From assembly GCF_000797515.1 (NCBI RefSeq), contig NZ_JSBN01000040.1:31627-95626 (forward strand): a DNA stretch of 64,000 nt, in the 5' to 3' direction. A program made the translations under genes and the position numbers. The stretch is from Sphingomonas sp. Ant H11. GTDB lineage: Bacteria > Pseudomonadota > Alphaproteobacteria > Sphingomonadales > Sphingomonadaceae. The notes beneath the pieces are model-generated. The model was not told the origin of the DNA, ran no database searches, and saw only the letters and a list, made by a program, of their open reading frames with translations. Positions 18,443 to 26,418 of this stretch are shown one piece after another; positions within the stretch are counted from its first letter, which is position 1; every line of letters begins with the position of its first letter.

Positions 18443-19243
18443 TCAGTGCTTCGCATCGGTCTTCGCCGAATGGTCCGCGAGAAATTGCTCAAGCTCACCC
18501 TGCTGGAAGCCCGAGACGAGCTTGCCGTCGATGATCAGCGTCGGCGTGCCGGTGATGCCGATCTTCTGAACGGCGATCGCATCGGCCTCGACCTTGGCAT
18601 GGCCCGCTGCGAATTTGCGCAAGCTTGCCGGCTGCGCGCCGCCGTAGATCGCCTTGAACTCGGCCTCTTTGTCCGCCGAGCAGAGGATATGTTCGGATTT
18701 CGCCGCGGCCTGCGGGTGAATGCCGCTCACGAAATAAATGAGCCGCCGGACCGGCTTCCCCTCTGCTGCCTTGGCGATCCAGAACTTCTCGAGCGCGCGG
18801 CAATAGGGGCATTCGGGGTCGGTGAACTCGATCACCGTCGGCGCACCTTCGGGGCCGATGACGAGCGCCTTCGCGGGATCCAGTGCACCGAGCTTTTTCC
18901 GGGCGCTCGCATCCTGGGCCAACGCCGTGATGTTGACGCCATTCTTGTCGTAGACTGCGGCAAAGAGGATTTGCTCGCTCTCCGGCGCATAATAGATGAT
19001 CCGTCCGCCCGCGGTCGCCTGATAGATGGGGCCCTTGACGGGTGCCGGTCCGAAGTCCTCGAACTTCAGGTTGGTGAAGGTCTGCTGCAGCTTCTGCTGC
19101 GCTTCCTCACTCGCGACGCTGAGCGGCGCCGGATCACCCTGTTTCGCGGTTTCCACCGATTGCGCGATCGCGCTCGGACCAAGCGTCATTGCGCAAGCGA
19201 ACAGCGACAGGCGCCGAACCGCCCTGGACGTCGCGCCCCTCAC
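18443..19243 (-). CDS. dsbC: DsbC-like periplasmic disulfide isomerase
   Basis: About 266 residues. The GTG at 19243 overlaps the stop of the upstream small gene (GTGA) and gives a signal peptide VRRLSLFACAMTLGPSAIA. A DsbC-type dimerisation domain (YYAPESEQILFAAVYDKNG) is followed by the thioredoxin domain with active site FTDPECPYCRALEKFW and cis-Pro motif GITGTPTLIIDG. Heading the tra operon, it probably isomerises disulfides in TraN, TraU, TraH and TraF. Plasmid-borne dsbC genes at this place are known from other F-type plasmids. Confidence 0.9.
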   Translation of the reverse strand: MRGATSRAVRRLSLFACAMTLGPSAIAQSVETAKQGDPAPLSVASEEAQQKLQQTFTNLKFEDFGPAPVKGPIYQATAGGRIIYYAPESEQILFAAVYDKNGVNITALAQDASARKKLGALDPAKALVIGPEGAPTVIEFTDPECPYCRALEKFWIAKAAEGKPVRRLIYFVSGIHPQAAAKSEHILCSADKEAEFKAIYGGAQPASLRKFAAGHAKVEADAIAVQKIGITGTPTLIIDGKLVSGFQQGELEQFLADHSAKTDAKH

Positions 19244-19518
19244 GGGCGGGCACTCGCGATGCGACGCGTGCTGCACTCAAAGGCGTCACGGTCGATCTGC
19301 ATCTGTACGCCGAGCGGCACGGCCGAGCGCGGCGGCGCCGCCGTGGGAGTCTCCGTCTTAGCCGCGATGGCGAAACCATCGGCCGTCGCGATGACCCGAA
19401 CCTGCGGCGCCGGTGCGCTGACGGGCGCGGCAACTTGCCGGGGGCAGGCGCCAGCTGGCATAGTGATGAGCGCAAGCGAAACGCTGCCCAGGCTGTTCAA
19501 GACTATTCGTTTGGTCAT
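19240..19518 (-). CDS. Small secreted protein, unknown, first gene of tra operon
   Basis: A 92-residue protein from the ATG at 19518 (MTKRIVLNSLGSVSLALITM). It has a signal peptide ending near PAGA, then a Pro/Ala-rich region with VSAPAPQVRVIATADGFAIA, and a Cys near the end. It appears to be the first gene of the tra transcription unit and overlaps dsbC. No family recognised. Confidence 0.55.
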   Translation of the reverse strand: MTKRIVLNSLGSVSLALITMPAGACPRQVAAPVSAPAPQVRVIATADGFAIAAKTETPTAAPPRSAVPLGVQMQIDRDAFECSTRRIASARP

Positions 19519-19825
19519 CAGACACGCCTCCTCTGTCCGGGAATCGCGTCTGCGATGACCGGGGAACTTGATCGGGATCGGGCTGGGAGCGTTGAGTTGT
19601 CGAACGGTGCTCGCCGTCACCCCAAATCGGGATGACCGCGTCATGAAGTAAGTGATCGGCGTGCCGCAATAGGCAGGGCACCGCCGTGCCGGAGGCGGCA
19701 ATCGCGGACCGCAATCGGCACATCCGTGCCGCAATTTGGGTCTCTAATCGTTCATGAAGTGCCCATTTGGGCTCAAATCTCGTCAAGCCATAAGGAGACA
19801 GGCACGAGTCGCAGGGAAGGGGAAG
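19519..19825. promoter_or_regulatory. Divergent intergenic region upstream of the tra operon
   Basis: These 307 bases separate the minus-strand tra operon from the plus-strand gene at 19826, so promoters for both should lie here. The sequence is less GC rich than its surroundings. It holds related motifs: CCCAAATCGGG near 19621, AATTTGGG at 19733-19740 and CCCATTTGGGCTCAAAT at 19762-19778. CCAATTTGGG occurs again at 20314-20323 before the XRE gene. A repeat of this kind could be a shared operator. No clear -35/-10 pair can be named with confidence. Confidence 0.4.
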
Positions 19826-20257
19826 ATGGAAAAGGCGGCCTCAAGGACCTACAAATTGCGACTATCGGAACAGGGAATCGACCTGTTCCTTGCGTGCCAC
19901 TACCGCCTGGCGCAGCTCCTGCGCGACTTCATTCCTTACGGAGCGACCTTTTCCGTCGCGGTCGCGCTTCTCGAACGCATGGATGCCGATGACATCGCGG
20001 CCGAGCTCGAAACGCGCTCCTGCCTGCAATGCACGGGCGACAAGACCTGCTTTGTTGGATCTTCGGCGGAACTCACCGAGATCATGCATCTGGTGTGCGA
20101 ACGCCTGGTCGCATCCGATCGATTTGCGCAGAGCCCACCGGTCGGCAAGCTTTACATCGTCGGTCTTGCTTCATTCAGAACAGCGGAAGATAAGGACTTG
20201 GTCGAGGCTTATCGCCGTATCGCCGGCGAAGGACCAAGACGGGCAAAGAAAAATTAA
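19826..20257 (+). CDS. Hypothetical cytoplasmic protein
   Basis: A 143-residue protein. The ATG at 19826 is chosen because GGAAGGGGAAG lies immediately upstream; a longer frame from 19754 would run through the regulatory repeats. The protein has no signal peptide or membrane segment. It contains SCLQCTGDKTCF, a possible small metal site, and a Lys/Arg-rich end. No family recognised. It lies head to head with the tra operon and may take part in its control. Confidence 0.5.
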   Translation: MEKAASRTYKLRLSEQGIDLFLACHYRLAQLLRDFIPYGATFSVAVALLERMDADDIAAELETRSCLQCTGDKTCFVGSSAELTEIMHLVCERLVASDRFAQSPPVGKLYIVGLASFRTAEDKDLVEAYRRIAGEGPRRAKKN

Positions 20258-20420
20258 CGACATCCAAGTTAGTTAAGCAAACGCACTTCGAGCGTTACCA
20301 CCCTGGCCGTCTTCCAATTTGGGAACGATTGGATTTGACCGCGGGCATATTTAACACCAGTTTCCGCTCTGTCGAACTGTGCAAAGGGAGCTTTGAGCAA
20401 CAGTCAGGGAGAACCTGCAC

Positions 20421-20837
20421 GTGTCGCTTCAAAGCACATCCAGCATTGGAGATGCGACTGTCCTTGCGCAGATCAAGGTGATCTCGGGAAAGTGCATCGA
20501 AGAGCGGAGACGGAAAGAACGGAAGACGCAGGAGCAGCTCGCCTCCGATGTCGGCATCGGGGTGCGCTGGCTACGCGAGATCGAGTCGGGCAATCCGAAA
20601 TCCTCAATCGAGGATCATCTTCGCTGCGCTTCCGGGGTGGGACTACCAGCCTCCTATTTCCTGATCCCGCTGATGTTCATGGATCACAAGATGGCATTTC
20701 CACGGCAATTGCTTCTCGATGACATGGCAGCGCTCGAGGAGCACTGCATCAGATGCATCGGCGACTATTATGTCGATTCGATCGCGAGCCGGCTGCGGCC
20801 AGCGGCTCCGCGTCCGTCAACTGACGACGAAGATTGA
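20421..20837 (+). CDS. XRE-family helix-turn-helix regulator
   Basis: A 138-residue protein starting at the GTG at 20421 with AGGGAG about 9 bases upstream. Residues 18-75 form a Cro/cI-type helix-turn-helix: KCIEERRRKERKTQEQLASD, then VGIGVRWLREIESGNPKSS. The C-terminal half (LLLDDMAALEEHCIRCIGDY) may serve for dimerisation. It is followed after 13 bases by a GntR-type gene. A sequence TTCCAATTTGGGAA lies about 100 bases upstream and could be its operator. Targets unknown; the tra operon or the lasso cluster are candidates by position. Confidence 0.7.
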   Translation: MSLQSTSSIGDATVLAQIKVISGKCIEERRRKERKTQEQLASDVGIGVRWLREIESGNPKSSIEDHLRCASGVGLPASYFLIPLMFMDHKMAFPRQLLLDDMAALEEHCIRCIGDYYVDSIASRLRPAAPRPSTDDED

Positions 20838-20850
20838 GGCCGCGCGGAAC

Positions 20851-21495
20851 ATGGCGCCCGAAGCGCTTACCTCCGAGCGGGTCTACGCCGGACTGCGTCG
20901 CGCAATCGTCGGCGGCTATTATGCTCCCGGAGCGCCGCTTGTCGTGCAGGCGATCTCCGAGGAATCCGGCACGAGCATTGCGCCCGTACGTGATGCCATT
21001 CACCGACTGGTAGGGGAGGGTCTGATCGAGGCACATCATGGCGGGGGCTTCCAGCTTCCCGTTCTCACGGAACAAGATCTCCGGGATCTGTATGTCTGGC
21101 ATGGCCAGGTCTTACGTCTCGCGATCAAACATCGCTCAAGCCCCAGCATCAGCATCGACATGTCTTCTGCATTGGACGCTCTCGACCCGATGGATACACG
21201 CGCGATCACCGACGCAACGACGGAATTGTTCGGCCGTCTCGCAGCCGGCTCGCGCAACCGGCAACATGCGGCGACGATCGCGGCTGTGGCTGACAAGCTA
21301 TATGCGACTCGATTACGCGAGTCGTCGATCAAGGACCGTGTGGGCGAACTTCGCGCGGTCTGGGTCGCGACCGCATCCGGTCGAGAATCGACCATCCGTG
21401 ACGCCATCTGGGCCTATCATCGGCGGAGACTGCGCCGCGTTCCGGCTCTTATAAAATTGGGCAGCGGCACGACCGCAGCGCAAGAATTTGATTAG
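20851..21495 (+). CDS. GntR-family transcriptional regulator
   Basis: About 214 residues from the ATG at 20851. The N-terminal winged helix-turn-helix is SERVYAGLRRAIVGGYYAPG, then SEESGTSIAPVRDAIHRLVGEGLIE; this is the FadR/GntR type. A C-terminal FCD-like all-helical ligand domain with fewer recognisable metal ligands follows (residues about 85-200). It ends 153 bases before the lasso precursor gene and is transcribed toward it, so it is a good candidate regulator for lasABC. That link is inferred from position only. Confidence 0.72.
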   Translation: MAPEALTSERVYAGLRRAIVGGYYAPGAPLVVQAISEESGTSIAPVRDAIHRLVGEGLIEAHHGGGFQLPVLTEQDLRDLYVWHGQVLRLAIKHRSSPSISIDMSSALDALDPMDTRAITDATTELFGRLAAGSRNRQHAATIAAVADKLYATRLRESSIKDRVGELRAVWVATASGRESTIRDAIWAYHRRRLRRVPALIKLGSGTTAAQEFD

Positions 21496-21648
21496 ATTGA
21501 CTCAACCTGTAGCGACATGAGCTTCATCTCCGGCCTGCCTTCGGCCACGCATATAAGCTCCCATATCGGTCACTTATAAAGTCTCGAATACGCTCCCCAG
21601 CCGGTAACATCCCGCCGCTGCAGTCCGCAGCGTGACAAGGAGTGTATC

Positions 21649-21783
21649 ATGCAACGCGAAATCGAAACCGAGAATGACCTCTTCGACCTCGGATCCGTCG
21701 CGGTCGAGACCAAGGGGATCGTCGGCCTGTCGAAGGATCTGGACCAGTCGCCGCTCGGCGGCGCCGGCATCCTCGACGACTGA
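21649..21783 (+). CDS. Lasso peptide precursor
   Basis: A 44-residue precursor with AAGGAG 7 bases upstream. The leader (residues 1-22) contains the block NDLFDLGSVAVETK. Thr21 is the conserved Thr at position -2, and cleavage after Lys22 leaves a 22-residue core that begins GIVGLSKD and ends GGAGILDD. Asp8 of the core is correctly placed for an 8-residue Gly1-Asp8 macrolactam ring; no other Asp or Glu is at position 7-9. The ..LDD ending and DLG..ETKG leader resemble precursors of sphingomonad lasso peptides such as the sphingonodins, from memory. The gene is 13 bases ahead of the B gene. It is too short for most gene callers. Confidence 0.88.
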   Translation: MQREIETENDLFDLGSVAVETKGIVGLSKDLDQSPLGGAGILDD

Positions 21784-21796
21784 AGGCGGTCGGGGC

Positions 21797-22507
21797 ATGC
21801 AGACTCTGCGTGCCCCGATCCCGATGTTGGCCGCTATGGCGTACGTGCTCGGACCGCATCTGCATTTCAGTGACGCTGGTGGCCACATCGTTTTTTTGAA
21901 TGTCGCCACCGGCCGCTATTTCAGCATACCGCCAAGCTGGAATTCATCATTCCGCGCGGCCCTGGAGGACGATAAGCCGTCCGGCCAAGGAGATATCGCA
22001 CATCAGAAACTGCTTGATGCAGGAATCCTGCGCGCAGGCGGCCAATGCAGAACGAGCCGACAACCCCAACTCTTCATCACGCCGCTCAAATCCTGGAACG
22101 CTGAGGCAAAGGTTCGTACGAGCGCCTTGCTTGCTTTGCATGTCCTGTGGCGACAGCACCGCGTGGCAGTCGCGCTTAGGCGATCCCGATTCCAAGATCT
22201 GATCAGCGAGTTGGCGGAAGAAGGCCCAAATAGTCGGTTATTGATTGAGGCTGACGTCGAGCATGGAATTCATCGACTTCGGTCGGCATTTGCCGTTGCC
22301 GATTTCGCGATCTCAACGGCCGATAAGTGCCTCATCCGATCGATAGCTTTCTTGCAGCTGCTGCGATCAACAGGCGTCGACGCCGTTCTCGTGATCGGCG
22401 TTACGGCTGCTCCATTCGCTGCTCATGCCTGGGTACAGCGTGGCGATTGTGTTCTGAATGATAGCCTTGATCGCGTTCGAACTTTCTCGCCGATCCTGGT
22501 CGTCTGA
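21797..22507 (+). CDS. Lasso peptide B protein (RRE fused to leader peptidase)
   Basis: A 236-residue fusion. Residues about 14-80 form the RiPP recognition element that binds the leader (YVLGPHLHFSDAGGHIVFLN, then VATGRYFSI). The C-terminal part is a transglutaminase-like cysteine protease: Cys in ADKCLIRSIAFLQLLRS, His in FAAHAWVQ and Asp in DCVLNDS form the triad. It removes the leader after the Lys of ETK. Stop and next start overlap (TGATG), so B and C are translationally coupled. In many proteobacterial isopeptidase-type clusters the order is A-C-B; here it is A-B-C. Confidence 0.9.
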   Translation: MQTLRAPIPMLAAMAYVLGPHLHFSDAGGHIVFLNVATGRYFSIPPSWNSSFRAALEDDKPSGQGDIAHQKLLDAGILRAGGQCRTSRQPQLFITPLKSWNAEAKVRTSALLALHVLWRQHRVAVALRRSRFQDLISELAEEGPNSRLLIEADVEHGIHRLRSAFAVADFAISTADKCLIRSIAFLQLLRSTGVDAVLVIGVTAAPFAAHAWVQRGDCVLNDSLDRVRTFSPILVV

Positions 22508-24286
22508 TGGCTGCCCGATATCTAATCCTGCTCTCACGCTTGGCGGAACGCCCGGATGTAAAGAGTCGGATCACGAGACTCACGGGTATGCGCTCGGCCT
22601 TTGAAGGCCATCATATATCCGTTCTCACCGGGTCCGATTGTCCGCTCACTGCCCGCCGTGACGACAGAGGGATAGTCGTCGGAACTATCTTCGACAAAGC
22701 AACCTTCAGGCCGCTCGAAAGTGCGGCGTTGCCTGCCGATGAGCCTCTCGGCTGCATTCAATCTTACCTGATTGAAAAGTGCTGGGGCCGATATGTCTCA
22801 GTTGCGCAGGACGCCGATGGTACGGTCTCAGTCATGCGTGACCCGTCCGGTGGTCTCCCTGCGTATCACCTTCACGTTGGCGGGGATCACGCCATTGCAT
22901 CGGACGTTGAAACTTTCGTAGCGGCTGGGCTTTTGCGAGCCGAGGTGGATTGGGACAACATCGGCTTCCAGTTTCGCTTCCCAAATCAGAGATCGCCGGC
23001 CACGGCGCTCAAGGGTGTGCGCGAACTTCTGCCAGGTTTCGGATTGGTTCTTGATGGCTCCGACATCGCCGAAAAGCCCTACTGGTCACCATGGGATTAT
23101 ATCGGCTCTCCCTCCGTTAATGTGACAGGCGACGTCGGTGAACGCTTACGCCGCACCGTCGATGGCTGCATCCAAGCACTGGCGATACCAAAGGGACGGA
23201 TGCTGGTGGGCGTTTCCGGCGGCTTGGATTCTTCGATTATCGCCTCCGCCCTGGTGCGCGGCCATTGCCAGCCCGATGGCGTGACCGTTGCGACCGATCA
23301 CCCCGCTGGGGATGAACGCGGCTTTGCGCGCGAAATGTGTGCTGCTGTGGGGCTACCACTCCATGAAGCAAAGCTCTCGATCGACCATGTGGATCTTCGA
23401 CGGCCGAGTGCTCCTTCCATACCCCGTCCAATCGGTGAGCCCTTCCTGCAGAGCTTTGACCGTATCGTGCGGGAAATTGCCCGGGACGAGCGCATCGACA
23501 GTCTCTTCCGGGGCAATGGTGGCGACGCGGTTTTCTGCTTCATGCAGAACGCATCGCCGATCGTCGATCGTCTGGCTGCAGAGGGTTTGCACCCGGCTAT
23601 CTGGCGCACCATACGAGACGTCTGCAAATTAACGGAAAGCAGCCTGGGCGCGGTTCTGCGCGCGGCATTGAAACGAGCTTGTGCAGGCCCCCGCTCATCA
23701 GGCGATCATCGCGACAATCGTTTCCTGGCGTCGGAAGCGGGATTCTCTTCGGCATATCCAGGCCATCCCTGGCTTGCCACGAGGCGGGCCGTTCCACCTG
23801 GGCGTGCCGCCCACGTTCAGTGGGTGGTTCGCGTTCAGCGATTTGCGGAAGGCTATGCTCCCAGCGCTTCTCTCGAGCTCATTTGTCCGTTGCAGGCGCA
23901 ACCCATCGTCGAACACTGCCTGGGCATTCCAAGCTGGGAATGGGTGGCAGGCGGTATCAATCGTTCGGCGGTACGACGGGCTTATGCTGATGTGCTACCA
24001 GCCGCCACGCTCAAACGTACCGTCAAAGGGGGACCCGAGGCTTTTTTGCATCGACCTGCTGGTCGCATATCGCGAGGTGGTCAGGGAAATGTTGATGGAC
24101 GGACTACTTGCGCAAAATGGCATCCTAGACCGAGGTGCTGTCGAGCGTTGCCTTTCCTACGTCGGGCCGGCACGCGACAATGATCACCTCCGGTTGCTTG
24201 CGCTCGTCGACGCCGAGGCTTGGGCGCGACACTGGTCGACCGGAGCGGGAATTTTTGAAGGCGCAGGAGCCATCGGCGCGACGTGA
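22507..24286 (+). CDS. Lasso macrolactam synthetase, asparagine-synthetase-like (one frameshift)
   Basis: ATP-dependent ring-closing enzyme of the C family. The N-terminal third resembles the glutaminase half of asparagine synthetase without its catalytic Cys. The PP-loop is VGVSGGLDSSIIAS at about residue 240. Further conserved acids are in EPFLQSFDRIVRE and FRGNGGDAVFC. Near 24044, in a run of six T, the frame is lost; removing one T lets it continue as CIDLLVAYREVVREMLMDGL to a stop at 24286. Repaired length is about 592 residues, normal for the family. A read error is the likely cause. The 3' end overlaps the convergent isopeptidase gene by about 100 bases. Confidence 0.87.
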
Positions 24287-26418
24287 AACATGCCCAATGA
24301 AATGCGCTGATCCGACGGTGTCGCGCCAGGGTTTCGTTCATCAGGCGGTGACCGCCGCGGCGCCTGATCCTTATCGCCAAGCCAAAGCTGAAACCATGCA
24401 AGGTTTCGCTCGTATACCGCCAGTCGGTGTACGGGTTGCCATTTAATATGATGCTCACCTGGGAACACATATAACGCGCTCGGGACATGGTGCTGTCTCA
24501 ACGCGGCCAGGGTCTCCAGTGCGCCCAGATACTCGTCGTCGGAGAGCTGCATCAGGATCGGAGTTCTGATCCGGTTCGCATTGCGCGCGATCGAATAACA
24601 GTCCCAAAACGCTTCTCCCTCGTCGCCGCGCGCCGGATAACCGGAGCGCACATAGCTCTTTTCAGCTCCAGAGCCTGCCAGCGGAATGAGCGACCCCGGT
24701 TCCTCAAATGAGCTGCTGACGGCTGCAGCCGCAAACCAGGTGCTGTGCAAGAGGGCATATTGGATGGTTCGAGTGCCGTCGCTGAGGCCGGTTATGCCTA
24801 TCCGCTTCGGGTCGACGACCCCTCGCCCCACAACGATGCGGATGCCCTGCTCCAGGGAGGAAAGGACGCTGCGAAGATCGGCCCATCCTTCCATATTCTT
24901 GCGCTCAAGCTCGTCACCGTCGCGGTTCGGCGACAGCCGTCCTACTTCGCGCGGACGCTCAAAGCTCAACACAGCGAAGCCGTTAGCGGCGAAAAGTTGG
25001 ATCGGATATTCGTCGCCGGTGCCGCCGCGAAGAAATCCGCGGCTGTCATATTGCACGATGATCAGCGGATGGCGCTGGCCCGGTCGGTGCTCAGGAGGAA
25101 GGACGAGATCGCCAAACGTCTCAACGCCACGATCATTCCTCCATTTGAGACGCTCTATTTTGCCCAGCTCCAGCCCCGCAAACTCCGGATTGAGATCGAT
25201 GATGGTTCCGATCCGATCATTATCATGCAGGCGCACTAGACGGCGCGGGTTCCCGGAGCTTTCGTGAAGGCAGATCAGATCGCTTCTTGCGGGCTGGCAA
25301 TTGGCGAGCAAGTCATCGGTTAAAAACGTGCGACGTGGATTTCCATGCCCTGGGCGCCAGACATAAATGCCGAGCTGGCTCAGGCCCCAGCCTTCCCGTC
25401 GCATGAACCGTACCGTTTGTCCGTCATCCGCCCACCACACACCGACGATGTGCGTGCAGGCATCCGTCCGGCAGACGAATTCTGGTCCCTGCGCAATTCG
25501 TGCGTGCAACTCGGTCGTGGGAATATACTCATTGGCATCGCGGGCACGCGTCCAAGCCACGCTATCGCGACCGGTCGCCACGAGCATCGCGTGCGGTGGC
25601 CGCTTGGGATCGCTGGTTGGATCGACCAACTGACGTTCGAGCAACGTGGCCTGCCGGACGTTGCGCGACCCCAGATCAACGACGAAATAGGCCGCGTTTA
25701 AGGGAGAATAGGCAAACGGACGGCTGCTGGCCTTCGGTACAAACCGATCGTCGAAAAGATAACCGACTTGCGCTTCACGATCGAAGGCCCGCTCCGTGTC
25801 GCGCAAACCCGGCTTGGTAGAAAAGATGATCGATCCACCATCTTCGGACCAGGCCAGATCCTCAACATCGATTTCGGAAGTCGTCACAGCCTCGGCCGCG
25901 GACCCATCGGCACGCGCCCGCCAAACCTGGGTAATGCCATTCCGGCGTTTCAGGTAAGCGATCCACTCGCCATCTGGCGACCAATGAGGGGTGATCACCT
26001 TCGGAACTCCCGTCGGAAAATTGGCGATTCCAGTGCGGGTCAACGTCTCTCGTATCAACTCTCCGCCGGCGTCGACTTCGATGAGTTGAGGGCGGGCGCC
26101 TATCGTCGCGACATATAGCCCGAGGCAATATTGATTCGCCCGAGGATCGGCCCGCCGAATCTGGAAGGCCACCCTTGCGCCGTCGGGAGAGACGGCGATG
26201 GCGCTCACGCCATCGAGCGCCACGCTCGCCGGCCAGCCCACGTCACGAAGTCGGACCAAATCCATAGCGGTGGGTAAGCGTCGGTCAGCAGGACGAGCTG
26301 CCTCGCCCGACGGAGTGAGATCACGACAGCCTTCGATCGCCGCAGCGTGGGCCTCCTCGCCGCCGGCCATCGACAAAGTTACGAGGGCGGCAGGCAGCGC
26401 CCCTATGAGCAACCGCAT
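24184..26418 (-). CDS. Lasso peptide isopeptidase, prolyl-oligopeptidase fold
   Basis: About 744 residues with a signal peptide (LLIGALPAALVTLSMAGG). A beta-propeller (residues about 60-440; e.g. AVSPDGARVAFQIRRAD, HWSPDGEWIAYLKR) is followed by an alpha/beta-hydrolase domain with nucleophile elbow RIGITGLSDGTRT and the likely catalytic His in FPGEHHIKWQ. Enzymes of this kind (AtxE-like) cut the isopeptide bond of their own lasso peptide. The ATG at 26418 overlaps the receptor gene stop (TGATG), so it is coupled to the receptor. The last 50 residues are low-complexity and longer than usual; they overlap lasC on the other strand. Confidence 0.87.
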   Translation of the reverse strand: MRLLIGALPAALVTLSMAGGEEAHAAAIEGCRDLTPSGEAARPADRRLPTAMDLVRLRDVGWPASVALDGVSAIAVSPDGARVAFQIRRADPRANQYCLGLYVATIGARPQLIEVDAGGELIRETLTRTGIANFPTGVPKVITPHWSPDGEWIAYLKRRNGITQVWRARADGSAAEAVTTSEIDVEDLAWSEDGGSIIFSTKPGLRDTERAFDREAQVGYLFDDRFVPKASSRPFAYSPLNAAYFVVDLGSRNVRQATLLERQLVDPTSDPKRPPHAMLVATGRDSVAWTRARDANEYIPTTELHARIAQGPEFVCRTDACTHIVGVWWADDGQTVRFMRREGWGLSQLGIYVWRPGHGNPRRTFLTDDLLANCQPARSDLICLHESSGNPRRLVRLHDNDRIGTIIDLNPEFAGLELGKIERLKWRNDRGVETFGDLVLPPEHRPGQRHPLIIVQYDSRGFLRGGTGDEYPIQLFAANGFAVLSFERPREVGRLSPNRDGDELERKNMEGWADLRSVLSSLEQGIRIVVGRGVVDPKRIGITGLSDGTRTIQYALLHSTWFAAAAVSSSFEEPGSLIPLAGSGAEKSYVRSGYPARGDEGEAFWDCYSIARNANRIRTPILMQLSDDEYLGALETLAALRQHHVPSALYVFPGEHHIKWQPVHRLAVYERNLAWFQLWLGDKDQAPRRSPPDERNPGATPSDQRISLGMFHVAPMAPAPSKIPAPVDQCRAQASASTSASNRR

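Noticed and set aside
21632..22507. A longer start for the lasso B protein overlapping the precursor gene
   Set aside because: The upstream part is Ser/Arg rich and lies over the precursor in another frame; the ATG at 21797 starts directly before the RRE domain.
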